Below are positions 33,011-42,479 of a DNA stretch of 64,000 nt, piece by piece. A program made the translations under genes and the position numbers. This DNA comes from Candidatus Micrarchaeum acidiphilum ARMAN-2 (GTDB lineage: Archaea > Micrarchaeota > Micrarchaeia > Micrarchaeales > Micrarchaeaceae), in the NCBI GenBank assembly GCA_009387755.1, contig GG697239.1, positions 1 to 64,000 of the forward strand, written 5' to 3'. Under the pieces are notes generated by a model. The model worked only from the letters and a program-made list of their open reading frames with translations, was not told where the DNA came from and ran no database searches. Within the stretch, counting starts at the first letter, position 1; each line of letters starts with the position of its first letter.

Positions 33011-35137
33011 ATGCAGCTTTCCGACCTCAAGGGCGCAATTCCTAACGAGATGATAGAGTCGCTAAGGTCGCGCGGAATAAACGAGTTCACGCCCCCGCAG
33101 GCCGAATCAATACGCGCAGGCGTTGCTTCTGGCGCAAGCGTAGTGGTCGCATCGCCGACAGCAAGCGGCAAGACTTTGGTTGCGGAAATCGCATGCGTAA
33201 GCACCATACTGTCAAGGGGCAAAAAAGCAGTATACGTGGCGCCCATGCGCGCTCTCGTGAACGAGAAGTTCTCCGAATTCAAGGAAGCATACCCTTACCT
33301 GAAGGCTGCCATCTCAACAGGAGATTTCGACTCCAGCGACCAGTGGCTGGCCGACTATGAACTCATATTCGTTTCAACAGAGAAACTGGACAGCCTGATG
33401 CGCCACAGAATGGAGTGGGTAAATTCCGTGGGCTGCATAATCTTTGACGAAGTGCATCTCCTAGGAGACCAGTACAGGGGGCCGACGCTAGAGCTCCTTA
33501 TGACAAAGCTCAAGGATCTCCGGGGCATACAGATCGTTGCGCTCAGCGCCACGATAGGAAACGCCGATGAGATTGCGGACTGGCTGGGAGCCCGCCTAGT
33601 AATAAGCGACTACAGGCCGGTAAAGCTCCTGAAGGGCGCGGTTGCATCAGGCAAAATATATTATGTTGACGGCGACAGGCTTGCAGAGGGCACAATGGAG
33701 CTGCGCGGCGAAGCCGACACTAACGAGGAGCGCGTCCTAGAAGACACACTGCTGCTGGGGAAGCAGGCGCTGGTATTCTACTCGACGAAGAGGAATGCTG
33801 AGGCAGGCTCGCAGAGGCTTTCGAAGATATCCGAAAGGTTTATCTCCGAGGACGAAAGAAAGTCCCTGGCAAAGATTGGAAACGCAGTACTCAATGTCCT
33901 CGACAAACCAACGCAGCAGTGCGTCAAGCTGTCCGAAGTGCTTCTGCACGGGGCCGCATTCCACCATTCTGGCTTGCTTCCTGCGCAGCGAAACTACATA
34001 GAAAGCGCATTCAAGTCTGGGCAGATAAAGGTCGTGTGCTCAACCACTACGCTCGGCTTCGGAGTCAACATGCCTGCGCACACCGTCCTGATACGGGACA
34101 TAAGCAGGCACAACGGCTACACCAGCGAGCGCATAGGGGTGAACGAGGTGCTGCAGCTGCTCGGCAGGGCCGGAAGGCCCAAGTATGATACCGAGGGCAG
34201 GGCCCTGATATCCGCAGGCTCGGAGGGCATGGCTGCAGACCTTGTAAACGAATACCTTGTTGCGGAGCCTGAGCCCATATACTCAAACCTCGGGATACTG
34301 CCGATTTTGCGCATGCACATCCTTTCCTTTATCGCAGAAGGGTTCCTTGACAGCATGCAGGGCATAAACGAATTCCTATCCAAGACCTTCTACAGCCACC
34401 AGTATGGAAGCGACTCCAGGATGCGGGGCATAGTCCGGGAGGTGCTCGGCAATCTGCACGAATGGGATTTCATAGAGGACGTAGGCGGACAGCTCAGAGC
34501 CACAAGGATAGGAAAAAGAATAAGCGAGCTATACATAGATCCCCTCTCCGCAAAATGGATGGCGGACACGCTGCAAAGCGGCCTTGACGAAATAGGCGCG
34601 CTGTACCTGATCTGCAATACGGTTGAGATGCGCCCGTATGTTAAGATAACGGAGGACGCTGAGCTGCAGTTCGTCGCATACAGGAAAATGAACTACAGTT
34701 CAGCAATATACGAGACCGAGGACACCAAATACGGATATTACGACCCGCTTGCGGCCTTTGGCACTGCGCTTATGCTAGAAGACTGGATTTCAGAAACCGA
34801 TGAAAACTCGATAATGAAAAAGTACCGCACAACGCCCGGTGCGCTGTACTCAAAGCTTACCAACGCGGACTGGATGATATATGCCGCCATAGAGCTTTCA
34901 AAGCTGCTGCACAGGTCGTCACGGGAGCTTGTAGACATAAGGGTCAGGCTTAGATACGGGATAAAGGACGAGCTGCTCGATCTGGTAAGGCTCGAGCAGA
35001 TAGGAAGGGTCAGGGCGCGCAGGCTCTACGACAGCGGAATCCGCAGCGTTAAAGAGATAAGGGTTAAAAAGGATGAAGTGGTAAAAATCCTTGGAAGGGA
35101 GATAGCAGAAAAGGTTTTCTCACAATTGGACATGTGA
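33011..35137 (+). CDS. hel308: ATP-dependent DNA helicase Hel308
   Basis: A 708-residue superfamily 2 helicase that unwinds lagging strands at stalled replication forks. Motifs in order: Q-motif FTPPQ (Q30), Walker A SPTASGKT (48-55), DEVH (146-149), LSAT near 176, TTTLGFGVNMPAHTVLIRD near 345-363 and QLLGRAGRP near 385-393. The winged-helix and ratchet domains fill the C-terminal half, ending in a helix-hairpin-helix region (ARRLYDSGIRSVKEI). Length is normal for the family. A TATA-like CATTTTATTAG about 25 bases upstream suggests a leaderless mRNA. Its stop overlaps the GTG of the following prepilin-peptidase-like gene by three bases. Confidence 0.95.
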   Translation: MQLSDLKGAIPNEMIESLRSRGINEFTPPQAESIRAGVASGASVVVASPTASGKTLVAEIACVSTILSRGKKAVYVAPMRALVNEKFSEFKEAYPYLKAAISTGDFDSSDQWLADYELIFVSTEKLDSLMRHRMEWVNSVGCIIFDEVHLLGDQYRGPTLELLMTKLKDLRGIQIVALSATIGNADEIADWLGARLVISDYRPVKLLKGAVASGKIYYVDGDRLAEGTMELRGEADTNEERVLEDTLLLGKQALVFYSTKRNAEAGSQRLSKISERFISEDERKSLAKIGNAVLNVLDKPTQQCVKLSEVLLHGAAFHHSGLLPAQRNYIESAFKSGQIKVVCSTTTLGFGVNMPAHTVLIRDISRHNGYTSERIGVNEVLQLLGRAGRPKYDTEGRALISAGSEGMAADLVNEYLVAEPEPIYSNLGILPILRMHILSFIAEGFLDSMQGINEFLSKTFYSHQYGSDSRMRGIVREVLGNLHEWDFIEDVGGQLRATRIGKRISELYIDPLSAKWMADTLQSGLDEIGALYLICNTVEMRPYVKITEDAELQFVAYRKMNYSSAIYETEDTKYGYYDPLAAFGTALMLEDWISETDENSIMKKYRTTPGALYSKLTNADWMIYAAIELSKLLHRSSRELVDIRVRLRYGIKDELLDLVRLEQIGRVRARRLYDSGIRSVKEIRVKKDEVVKILGREIAEKVFSQLDM

Positions 35138-36090
35138 TAAGCTTGTATGGACCCTGGATATTGGAAACGTCTCAGATGCTGGCAGCCCTGGCTCCTTCAG
35201 CGCTTGCGCAATTCAGGCTCGCAGCGGCGCTCGCCATAGCGCTGATATACCTGCTGCTTGACGTATTCAACAGCAGGAACGTGCCGACGGTATTTGCGTA
35301 TGCCACACTCGTGTTCGGGGTTGTGATGACCCTGACATACGCCAGCTACCCTTACATCGAAACAAGCGCGCTGGTCGCAATAATAGTGGTAGCCGTAGGC
35401 TATGTCTTCTACAGGATAGGGCAGCTGGGCGCAGCAGACGTGATAGAGTTCGCCGCGATATCCCTGATAATACCTGTGCAGGGAACCCCGTTCCTCCTCG
35501 ACATACCGCAGTTCGGCTTTCCACTGATGCTGTCGCTGCTCATAAACGCGGGTGTAGTCGCCCTGGTAATGGTAATCATATACTACCTGCCGCTCTCGAT
35601 CAGGACGGTAAAGAATTCCAGGATCAAGGGCGGAATAGACTCGCTTATAACGCGCTACGATATATTAAAGACGGGATTCATACTGGCAGTATATGTGGTT
35701 TTTGCCGGAATGCTGTCGCTGACGGTAGGCCTGAGCCCGGCCGGAATAGCGCTGATAGGAATAATAGCGTTCGGCTCCATAGTGGTAACCCTGTTCGAAA
35801 GGCCTCTCATATACGCAATGGTAAGGTACGTTCCGGTAAGCAAAATTGAGGAGGGGGACATAATAGAGACGAAGCTCATGGGTAGGAGGGAGCTCGCATC
35901 ACTGAAGCGCAGCATAAACGGCTTCGACAGGCTGGTAACATCAAAGGTGCTGGCGCAGCTTAAGCGCAGGAGGGTTAAAAAGATGCTGCCCGTCTACAAG
36001 AACGCGATGCCGTTCGCCGTGCCGATATTTTTTGGCCTGGTCATATCAATACTGTTCGGCAACCTGATACTGCTGATATTGCCGATATAG
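35134..36090 (+). CDS. A24-type prepilin/preflagellin peptidase-like membrane protease (FlaK-like)
   Basis: A 318-residue protein with about eight membrane helices. Two aspartates sit where type IV prepilin peptidases have their catalytic pair: D43 in LLLDVFNSRNVP and D102 in LGAADV, the latter replacing the usual GxGD by G-A-A-D. The 59-residue spacing equals that in archaeal FlaK/PibD. A cytosolic loop (about 235-285) is strongly basic. It would cut class III signal peptides such as those at 9850, 10937 and 58209. Start is GTG 35134, overlapping the hel308 stop. A second, shorter A24-like gene follows. Confidence 0.7.
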   Translation: MISLYGPWILETSQMLAALAPSALAQFRLAAALAIALIYLLLDVFNSRNVPTVFAYATLVFGVVMTLTYASYPYIETSALVAIIVVAVGYVFYRIGQLGAADVIEFAAISLIIPVQGTPFLLDIPQFGFPLMLSLLINAGVVALVMVIIYYLPLSIRTVKNSRIKGGIDSLITRYDILKTGFILAVYVVFAGMLSLTVGLSPAGIALIGIIAFGSIVVTLFERPLIYAMVRYVPVSKIEEGDIIETKLMGRRELASLKRSINGFDRLVTSKVLAQLKRRRVKKMLPVYKNAMPFAVPIFFGLVISILFGNLILLILPI

Positions 36091-36141
36091 AAAGTAGCCG
36101 GGCACAATTGCGTGCGGCCGCGCTGCAAACAAGGCGTTGAA

Positions 36142-36588
36142 ATGTTTACAATACTATACCTCATATTTGCATTTGCGGTTTTGGCAGTGCTTGACATATC
36201 AGGAAAAAAGCGCATAGGCCTGAAATACCTGCTCGCGCTTTCGCTGCTGAGCGTGCTGATGTCGCTGGTGTTCCGCGAATATGTACCGATTTTTTCAGGA
36301 GTAGGGATATACGAAGTAGTTGCATCGATAGCCATAACTGCATTGCTCCCGAGGATCGGCTCAGGAGACAAGATATTCCTTGCATCGGCATTCCTGTTAT
36401 ACCCATTCTGGCTCATCTGGGCTATAGTTGCGTTTGCCATGCTGCTTACTGTACCGTTCTTCAGGCTAGCACACATATTTAAGAAGAAGGGAAAGGTGTC
36501 GCTGCCGTTCTATCCATTCCTTTTCTTTTCTGCAATAATAGTATACATCATTTTTGAGACTGTCAATTATCTCTTCGCGGTGCTATAA
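36142..36588 (+). CDS. Second, short A24-type prepilin peptidase-like protein
   Basis: A 148-residue protein with about five membrane helices. D18 lies in VLDISGKKRI, the form of the first catalytic site, and D76 in RIGSGDK is an exact GxGD motif. The 58-residue spacing fits the A24 family and the protein is close in size to minimal TadV/CpaA-like peptidases. The ATG at 36142, after GGCGTTGAA, is preferred over a GTG ten codons earlier. It follows the larger FlaK-like gene by 51 bases, so two dissimilar prepilin peptidases are made together. Substrate sharing is unknown. Confidence 0.68.
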   Translation: MFTILYLIFAFAVLAVLDISGKKRIGLKYLLALSLLSVLMSLVFREYVPIFSGVGIYEVVASIAITALLPRIGSGDKIFLASAFLLYPFWLIWAIVAFAMLLTVPFFRLAHIFKKKGKVSLPFYPFLFFSAIIVYIIFETVNYLFAVL

Positions 36589-36652
36589 GGGCAAATTTCG
36601 CCTCCATAGGAATGTTTTTATTTTATTCGCAACAATAATAAATAGTGGTATC

Positions 36653-37375
36653 TTGAAGTATGCCAGAGACGGAATAAAGCACTATTGGGTCTTTGCGTAC
36701 AGGCGAGCCCTCGGAGCCTCGATGGTGACGTTTGCGGTTGCGCTTGCAGCCGGCATACTGTTCAGCTCTGTCCTTGGTTCAGTTTTTCTAATAAACCCTG
36801 TTATATCATTCGTGTTCTGGCTGCTGCTTATATTGATAACCGCATTTACCATAGTAATAAGCTTTGTTAATGCGCACAGCAGCACAACGAAGTTTATGAA
36901 CAGCAAGGAGCTGCCGATCCATAAAAAATACGTCGGCGCATGGCTGGCCATAATTGTTATAGGCATACTGTCATTCCTGCTTCCGCTTCTTTTTGTGAGC
37001 TATTCGTTCGAGCCTCTGATATTCCTTTTTACGTTTGGCGGAATTCTATGGATAATGTACATATCTGTCGCTGCGCTTTTCCGCTACAGGTATGTCGAGC
37101 TTGCCTTCGGGGCGGTGGCCCTCTGGGCCGTCTTTGTTGTCTCTGCACTGCTTCTTGCAGGCAACTCGTCGTCAGCATCAATTGCGTCTTCATCGTATGC
37201 AGAGGTCACTACAATAACGTTTACTGTGATGATAATCCTTGTGTTCGGAATAATAGGCATGATGATGCTTTTCAATTCCACCAACGATTTCATTCATGAA
37301 ATCGAGGACATGATATCGCTCTCGATGGCTCCGGAAACAAAGACTAAGAGCCAGAAGCTGCGCAGGCGCAAGTGA
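36653..37375 (+). CDS. Polytopic membrane protein, function unknown
   Basis: A 240-residue protein with six or so membrane helices and a basic end (SQKLRRRK). No family is recognised. The start is uncertain: TTG 36653 follows an AT-rich TATA-like TTTTTATTTTATT at 36616-36628 by about 25-30 bases and gives a sensible basic N-terminus (LKYARDGIKHYW). An earlier start at 36554 would overlap the peptidase gene and lacks a ribosome site. It lies just after the two peptidase genes on the same strand. A part in surface-filament assembly is possible only by location. Confidence 0.6.
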   Translation: MKYARDGIKHYWVFAYRRALGASMVTFAVALAAGILFSSVLGSVFLINPVISFVFWLLLILITAFTIVISFVNAHSSTTKFMNSKELPIHKKYVGAWLAIIVIGILSFLLPLLFVSYSFEPLIFLFTFGGILWIMYISVAALFRYRYVELAFGAVALWAVFVVSALLLAGNSSSASIASSSYAEVTTITFTVMIILVFGIIGMMMLFNSTNDFIHEIEDMISLSMAPETKTKSQKLRRRK

Positions 37376-37416
37376 TTGCGCATTAACCTGTTCCTACGCC
37401 ATCGCATGCCCGCATG

Positions 37417-38292
37417 CTATCTGTAAGTTATCAGCTCAAGCAGTGCGTCTTCGTCCTGAAGTGAATCAAAAATGCTCCTGCTTATCACCGGGACCCCGTT
37501 AATGCTCTTGCTGTAAACTTTTCTTTCGGTAAGATAAAAGGGATAGTCGTCAAACTCCTCATTCAGCTTCCTGTAGAATTCGGACCACTTTTTCATGGTC
37601 CTCTGGTTGGCAAGCCTTCCAATCTCATATCTCTTCCTGCCCTTGCCTATCATCCTGAACGGGTCCTTGCGTATGTACGTGAACTTCATGCCCTTGCTAG
37701 AAGTTCCGATAGGTTCCAAAACGTTAGCGTACTCCTCGGTGTCAAACTTGAGGCTCCTGCCGAAGTAGTCTTCCAGCTTCTTGAGGTTTTTCTTTGAGAT
37801 CCAGCTTTTGCCGCTCTCATACCTGTAAATGCTGTCCTTTGACAGGCCGACTTCCTTTGCAAGGTCTTCCCTGCTCATGCCGGACAGTTTCCTAAGCGAC
37901 TTTATGAGCTCCCCGTTCGGCATGCTTTTTTCTATGATAAACTTCTGCGCCCTTTTCACGGTTTTGGATTTCAGCACGTCTTCAAACGTGTCCTCTGATA
38001 TGCAGTTTACGCCGTGCCTCTGGAATATGAAGCCGCTCCTGATGTTGCTGCTTTTGTAGGTCCTGCCGACTACGAAGGTGTCTGCGTTGAACATGGCGCC
38101 TATCTTCCTGAGCGCGGCAGAGTTTTCCTTTGTCGCCCCGTCTATGTTGCTTATGAACTTGAATATCAGCATGGAGCCGTTCCTCTCAGCGATTATGTCA
38201 AAGCAGGACCTGAATCCCTCTACCCTTATGCTGTTGTAGCCGTAGGAGTCTATGGCCCTTTTGCCCATGCTCAATGCATCCGCGGATCGCAT
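37417..38292 (-). CDS. Archaeal HTH transcriptional regulator (COG1395-like)
   Basis: A 291-residue DNA-binding protein. Residues 1-115 form an alpha/beta domain with a D-x-n-x-K-like strand pattern (SCFDIIAERNGSMLIFKF), reminiscent of a restriction-endonuclease-like fold. Residues 127-182 are a cro/XRE-type helix-turn-helix: LIKSLRKLSGMSREDLAKEV then GLSKDSIYRYESGKS. A C-terminal domain with Arg/Lys and aromatic residues completes it. This architecture is that of the archaeal regulator family COG1395; targets are unknown. An AT-rich block (38296-38326) holds divergent promoters for this gene and leuS, so the gene may be leaderless and perhaps autoregulated. Confidence 0.85.
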   Translation of the reverse strand: MRSADALSMGKRAIDSYGYNSIRVEGFRSCFDIIAERNGSMLIFKFISNIDGATKENSAALRKIGAMFNADTFVVGRTYKSSNIRSGFIFQRHGVNCISEDTFEDVLKSKTVKRAQKFIIEKSMPNGELIKSLRKLSGMSREDLAKEVGLSKDSIYRYESGKSWISKKNLKKLEDYFGRSLKFDTEEYANVLEPIGTSSKGMKFTYIRKDPFRMIGKGRKRYEIGRLANQRTMKKWSEFYRKLNEEFDDYPFYLTERKVYSKSINGVPVISRSIFDSLQDEDALLELITYR

Positions 38293-38351
38293 AATATAAT
38301 TTATACTTTAACTTTAATAAATATTGTCAATAATTATTACGTGCTGGTTTG

Positions 38352-41192
38352 ATGATTGATTACAAGCAGATAGAAGAGAAATGGCGGAAGGCATGGAAGG
38401 AAGCGAGGCTTTACGAGCCAGAGCCGGACGAACGCAAGGGTATGCTCGTCACCGCTGCGCTGCCATATGTAAACATGCCTCCGCACCTGGGTCATCTGAG
38501 GACCTACGGCACAGCCGACTTCTATGCGAGATATCTGCGCATGCGTGGCCTTAACGTCCTTTATCCGATGGCGTGGCACTTCACCGGCACCCCCATACTC
38601 GCAATTGCAAAGAGGGTTGCGGCCAACGACGAGGAGCTGAAGGAGGAGCTGAGGATGTATCATATAGATGACGAAACCATGGCAAAAATGTCCGATCCGA
38701 ACTTCATAACAGAATACTTCAGCGTGCTGATGAAGGACGCGATGGTAAGGGCAGGCTATAGCATAGACTGGCGCAGGACATTCAACACGCTGGACCCGCT
38801 TTTCAGCAAGATGGTCGAATGGCAGTTCGGCAAGCTGCACGCGCAGGGCCTCCTGGTTCAGGGCTCGCATCCGGTGGGCTGGTGCACCAATGAAAACAAC
38901 GCGGTGGGCCAGCACGACACCAGGCACGACGTCCAGCCTGAAATAGAGCAGATGTACTGCATAAAGTTCAAGGATTCGGCCTCAGAGGCCAGCTTCCTGT
39001 GCGCTACGTACAGGCCGGAGACAATCTACGGCGTCACTAATATATTCATAAACGGCGCGTCTGATTATGTTGTCGCGGAGATTGACGGAGAAAGCGTGTA
39101 TCTGAGCAGCGATGCCGTGCAGCAGCTTTCGAACCAGCTCGACATAAAGATGAAAGGCAAAGTCAGCCCCGCCGAGCTTCTCTCCAAAAAGGCGGTAAAC
39201 CCAGTCAGCGGCGAAGAGATGCCTGTATTGGAAGGCTACTTCGTAAAGAGCGATTTCGGCACCGGCATAGTCATGTCCGTGCCCGCGCATGCGCCATTCG
39301 ACTACGCAGCCCTAGAAAGGCTCAGGATGAAAGGCGTTGCCGTACCATCGCAGTACAAGAAATGCATATCGCTTACAGGCGAAAAGGACAAGGAAAAGGC
39401 CAACCCCGAAATACCTGCCCTCGCGTACCTGGAGGTAGTGGACTCGTGGGACTCTGTGACCGATGCGGTGCTTGAAAAGGCGACAAAGGCGCTATACCGG
39501 GAAGAGCTCAAAAACGGAATCATGGACACCGGAAAATATGCCGGCAAAAAGGTATCGGAATCGAGGGAAGCAATTGCAAAGGACCTCGAAGCGGAGAAGA
39601 AGCTCTTTGTAATGTATACGATAGCCAACGAGGAGCCCGTATACTGCAGATGCGGCACCAGAGTGACCGTAAAAATTGTAAAGGACCAGTGGTTCATCAA
39701 CTACGGGGACGAAAAGTGGAAGGCCAAGGTGGTGGAATACTTCCCGAAGGTAAAGGTGTATGACGAAAGATATGCCCCGGCGCTCAAGGCAGGCATAGAC
39801 TGGATAAACCTAAGGCCCGCAGAGCGCGCCCAGGGCCTAGGCACAAGGTTTCCGCTCAATCCGAGCCACATCATAGAGTCACTTTCGGATTCCACGATTT
39901 ACATGGCGTTCTACACGTTTTCGCACATACTGCATTCTGGCGGAATAAAGCCGGAGCAGCTGAAGCCCGAATTTTTTGACTACGTATTCAACGGCGAGCG
40001 CGGAGCCGACGAGGTCTCGAAGATTTCCGGCATGCCAAAGGATGTGGTGTCCAAGTGCAAGGCATCATTCGACTACTGGTATGCGAACACGTCAAGGCAT
40101 TCAGGTCCAGACCTGCTCCTTAATCACCTTATCATGTATCTGTTCAGCCACATCGCAATGTTCAAGAGCGACAAATGGCCCAAGCAAATAGTAGTAAACG
40201 GCTTCGTGAACTACGAAGGGGAAAAGATGAGCAAGAGCATGGGCAACATAATACCGCTCTTGGACGGCATAGAAAAGTACGGCGCTGACATAGTCAGGTT
40301 CATAGAGATAGTGGGAAGCGACCTGTATTCCAACTCCGAGTTCAACCCGGCCAGCGTCGAAAGCGTGCGCTTCAAAAACGAATACCTTGCCGGGCTGGTG
40401 GCAGGCATCAAGAGCATGGGGGAGTTCGAGCTCACCCAGATTGACTTCTGGCTTTATTCGAAGCTCAATTCAAAGATAAAGAAGGTATCGGAGCGCATGG
40501 AAGTGCTTGACCTGCGCGGCGCATACATAGAAGCGTACTACAACTCCATGAACGAGCTTAAATGGTACTTCGAGCGCGGAGGCTCAAACGCAATGGCAGT
40601 AAGGGAATTCCTGGAAAAAGTGATACTGATGCTTGCGCCTGCAATGCCGTATTTCGCAGAGGAGATGTGGCACAGCATGGGAAACAAGGATTTTGCAGCG
40701 CAGCAAAAATGGCCAATCTACGACCAGGGCATGATAAGCGAAGAGGCGGAGTTCATAGAAGGCACAGTGGCAGAGCTGCCAGAGGACATAAACCGGGCAG
40801 TTGAGCTGTCATCAAAAATGGACGCCAACAAAGGCAAGGCCCCGAAATCGGTCCGCATAATAGTGGCAGGCCAATGGAAGTTCTCGGTGCTTGCCGAATT
40901 CTTCAAGTCCAATGACATTTCAAAGGTGCTTTCAAGTGAGGCCGCAAAGGATATCGAAAAGGAGAAGGCAGCCAAATTCCTCTCTCAGTTTTCCAAGAAA
41001 GGGCAGCCGTCCGGGTCGGTGCCGGCAATAGAAGCCAAGAAGCTTGCAAAGGCGCTGGAGTCCGCCAAGGAGTTCCTTCAGAGCCGCACCGGCATCGAAG
41101 AAATATTGATAGAGCAGGAAGAGAATTCAAAGTCGCGGCGCGCTGATAGGGCCACGCCACTTAAGCCCAGCATAGACATTCTGTGGGATTAG
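38352..41192 (+). CDS. leuS: Leucyl-tRNA synthetase (archaeal/eukaryotic type)
   Basis: A 946-residue class I synthetase that charges tRNA-Leu. The HIGH motif appears as HLGH (45-48) in PYVNMPPHLGHLRTY, and KMSKS is exact at 625-629. The large CP1 editing insert lies between them, with the T-rich editing-site segment TYRPETIYG near 220. The anticodon-binding helical domain and a C-terminal extension follow, with overall length normal for archaeal LeuRS. ATG 38352 is preferred over the adjacent TTG. Transcription probably begins near it from TTTAATAAATATT (38313-38325). Its stop is followed with no gap by a HAD-family gene. Confidence 0.96.
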   Translation: MIDYKQIEEKWRKAWKEARLYEPEPDERKGMLVTAALPYVNMPPHLGHLRTYGTADFYARYLRMRGLNVLYPMAWHFTGTPILAIAKRVAANDEELKEELRMYHIDDETMAKMSDPNFITEYFSVLMKDAMVRAGYSIDWRRTFNTLDPLFSKMVEWQFGKLHAQGLLVQGSHPVGWCTNENNAVGQHDTRHDVQPEIEQMYCIKFKDSASEASFLCATYRPETIYGVTNIFINGASDYVVAEIDGESVYLSSDAVQQLSNQLDIKMKGKVSPAELLSKKAVNPVSGEEMPVLEGYFVKSDFGTGIVMSVPAHAPFDYAALERLRMKGVAVPSQYKKCISLTGEKDKEKANPEIPALAYLEVVDSWDSVTDAVLEKATKALYREELKNGIMDTGKYAGKKVSESREAIAKDLEAEKKLFVMYTIANEEPVYCRCGTRVTVKIVKDQWFINYGDEKWKAKVVEYFPKVKVYDERYAPALKAGIDWINLRPAERAQGLGTRFPLNPSHIIESLSDSTIYMAFYTFSHILHSGGIKPEQLKPEFFDYVFNGERGADEVSKISGMPKDVVSKCKASFDYWYANTSRHSGPDLLLNHLIMYLFSHIAMFKSDKWPKQIVVNGFVNYEGEKMSKSMGNIIPLLDGIEKYGADIVRFIEIVGSDLYSNSEFNPASVESVRFKNEYLAGLVAGIKSMGEFELTQIDFWLYSKLNSKIKKVSERMEVLDLRGAYIEAYYNSMNELKWYFERGGSNAMAVREFLEKVILMLAPAMPYFAEEMWHSMGNKDFAAQQKWPIYDQGMISEEAEFIEGTVAELPEDINRAVELSSKMDANKGKAPKSVRIIVAGQWKFSVLAEFFKSNDISKVLSSEAAKDIEKEKAAKFLSQFSKKGQPSGSVPAIEAKKLAKALESAKEFLQSRTGIEEILIEQEENSKSRRADRATPLKPSIDILWD

Positions 41193-41879
41193 ATGGACGG
41201 CAAAAACCTGCTGAGGCATTTCGACACGTTCATATTCGACTGGGACGGCACCCTGAGGCCCATGAGCGCCCTCCAGAGAGTTAACGAGGCGATAAACCCA
41301 AGCTGGAGGCACAAGAAGGCCGTGAGCACAAAGTACTTCGACATGTACAACGGCCAGGCACATCAGAATACAGTCAAGAGCAGGCAAACCCGCCTGCCAG
41401 GCAGGGTCCCAAAATGGCCTTCGGAAGGCGAACAGCTGAAGGGCGGGATGCTAAAGCTTGTTGACATATCGTTATTCCTCTCAAGGCCAAGGCTGCACTA
41501 TGGTGCAAAGGAAACTCTGAAGGCCATCGCCTCCAGCAAGAAGAAGATTGCGCTTTTTACTGATGGAAATCTGTACCGTGTGGGCCGCGAAATGTCCCGC
41601 CTAGGCGTAGAAAAATATTTCGGCATGGTGCTCAGCGCGCAGTCAATAAAACGGCTAAAGCCAGACCCGGCAGGCGTAGAGATAATACTCAAAAAACTCG
41701 GCGCACAGCCAAGCCGTACGCTGTACATAGGAGACCGACCGGACGACATAATAGCAGCCAAGCTTGCAGGCACGAAATCCGCCGCCGTGACAGACGGGTT
41801 TTCCAGCATGGACGTACTCATAAAATACTCGCCAAACTACATATTCAAGAACATTGAGGAGTTTCGCAAGGCATTATAA
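41193..41879 (+). CDS. HAD-superfamily hydrolase
   Basis: A 228-residue phosphatase-like protein. Motif I is DWDGT (residues 16-20), with both aspartates of the HAD nucleophile pair. Motif II is FTDGN near 127, motif III the Lys in RLKPDP near 153 and motif IV GDRPDD near 178, so all catalytic parts are present. The cap region is helical, as in phosphoglycolate phosphatase-type members. The substrate is not deducible. The ATG follows the leuS stop without any gap, so expression is coupled to leuS. There is no sign of a leucine-related role beyond location. Confidence 0.85.
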   Translation: MDGKNLLRHFDTFIFDWDGTLRPMSALQRVNEAINPSWRHKKAVSTKYFDMYNGQAHQNTVKSRQTRLPGRVPKWPSEGEQLKGGMLKLVDISLFLSRPRLHYGAKETLKAIASSKKKIALFTDGNLYRVGREMSRLGVEKYFGMVLSAQSIKRLKPDPAGVEIILKKLGAQPSRTLYIGDRPDDIIAAKLAGTKSAAVTDGFSSMDVLIKYSPNYIFKNIEEFRKAL

Positions 41880-41937
41880 TTTATATCTTTCCGTCTCAAA
41901 TAATTAGTGCTATTTTGCTCTTTATACGGCAAAAATC

Positions 41938-42387
41938 ATGCGTGATACAATGATAACAGGATTCACAATATCAAAAGTCGAAGGAAAGATAGAGGACGCG
42001 GAATCGCTTGCAAAGCAGCGCTTCCCAAGGCTTAACATAAACCTTGACAACGTGTCCGCAAAGGGCGAAAAGGTAAATGTTGAGTACACGTTCGTAGCAG
42101 ACTACTACGACAGCGAGGGCGCATCCGCAAAGAACATAGGCAAGATAACACTGTCAGGCTTCATTGAGATCTCAGAATCCAAGAACGCCATAGACGGAAT
42201 AATAAAGAAATGGAACGACAGCCACACGCTTCCGGTCAAGCTGGCCGAGGAGGTCATAAACGGGCTGAACTTCAGGTGCAGCGCGACAGGCACGCTGGTG
42301 GCATACTCATTGGGATTAATACCGCCTTTGGTAATAAGCGCAACAAAAATAGAAGAGCCTAAGGGCGGCGCCACAACTAGCGGTTAA
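41938..42387 (+). CDS. Small alpha/beta protein, function unknown
   Basis: A 149-residue protein, soluble except for a mildly hydrophobic C-terminal helix (LVAYSLGLIPPLVIS, about 121-135). Alternating strands dominate, with NVEYTFVADYYDSEG near 46-60. The overall alternation of strands followed by two helices is loosely like SecB-type chaperones, but no diagnostic residue supports that. The gene may begin at ATG 41938 or, more likely, at ATG 41950, which is preceded by GTGATACA. A TATA-like element (TTATAATTTATAT, about 41872-41884) overlaps the end of the HAD gene. A strong hairpin follows the stop. Confidence 0.65.
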   Translation: MRDTMITGFTISKVEGKIEDAESLAKQRFPRLNINLDNVSAKGEKVNVEYTFVADYYDSEGASAKNIGKITLSGFIEISESKNAIDGIIKKWNDSHTLPVKLAEEVINGLNFRCSATGTLVAYSLGLIPPLVISATKIEEPKGGATTSG

Positions 42388-42388
42388 C

Positions 42389-42428
42389 CGGGCTGAAAGC
42401 AGGCGTAAGCCTGTTCCTGCTTAACCCG
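42389..42428. terminator. Stem-loop between convergent genes
   Basis: AAGCAGG (42397-42403) pairs with CCTGCTT (42416-42422), and an outer CGGG (42389-42392) pairs with CCCG (42425-42428). It begins two bases after the stop of the plus-strand gene and precedes the end of the minus-strand surface gene. Location fits a transcript-end or 3' stabilising structure for one or both genes. Confidence 0.45.
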
Positions 42429-42479
42429 CATTTGCAATAACCATAGCAGAAGCTTTTAGTTCAATTAAAAAGGAGGGAG

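Noticed and set aside
38337..38927. A 196-codon open frame antisense to the start of leuS
   Set aside because: It lies fully opposite a certain gene, has no ribosome site or TATA box in the right place, and its composition (His, Val, Arg-rich) is that of a shadow frame of GC-biased third positions.
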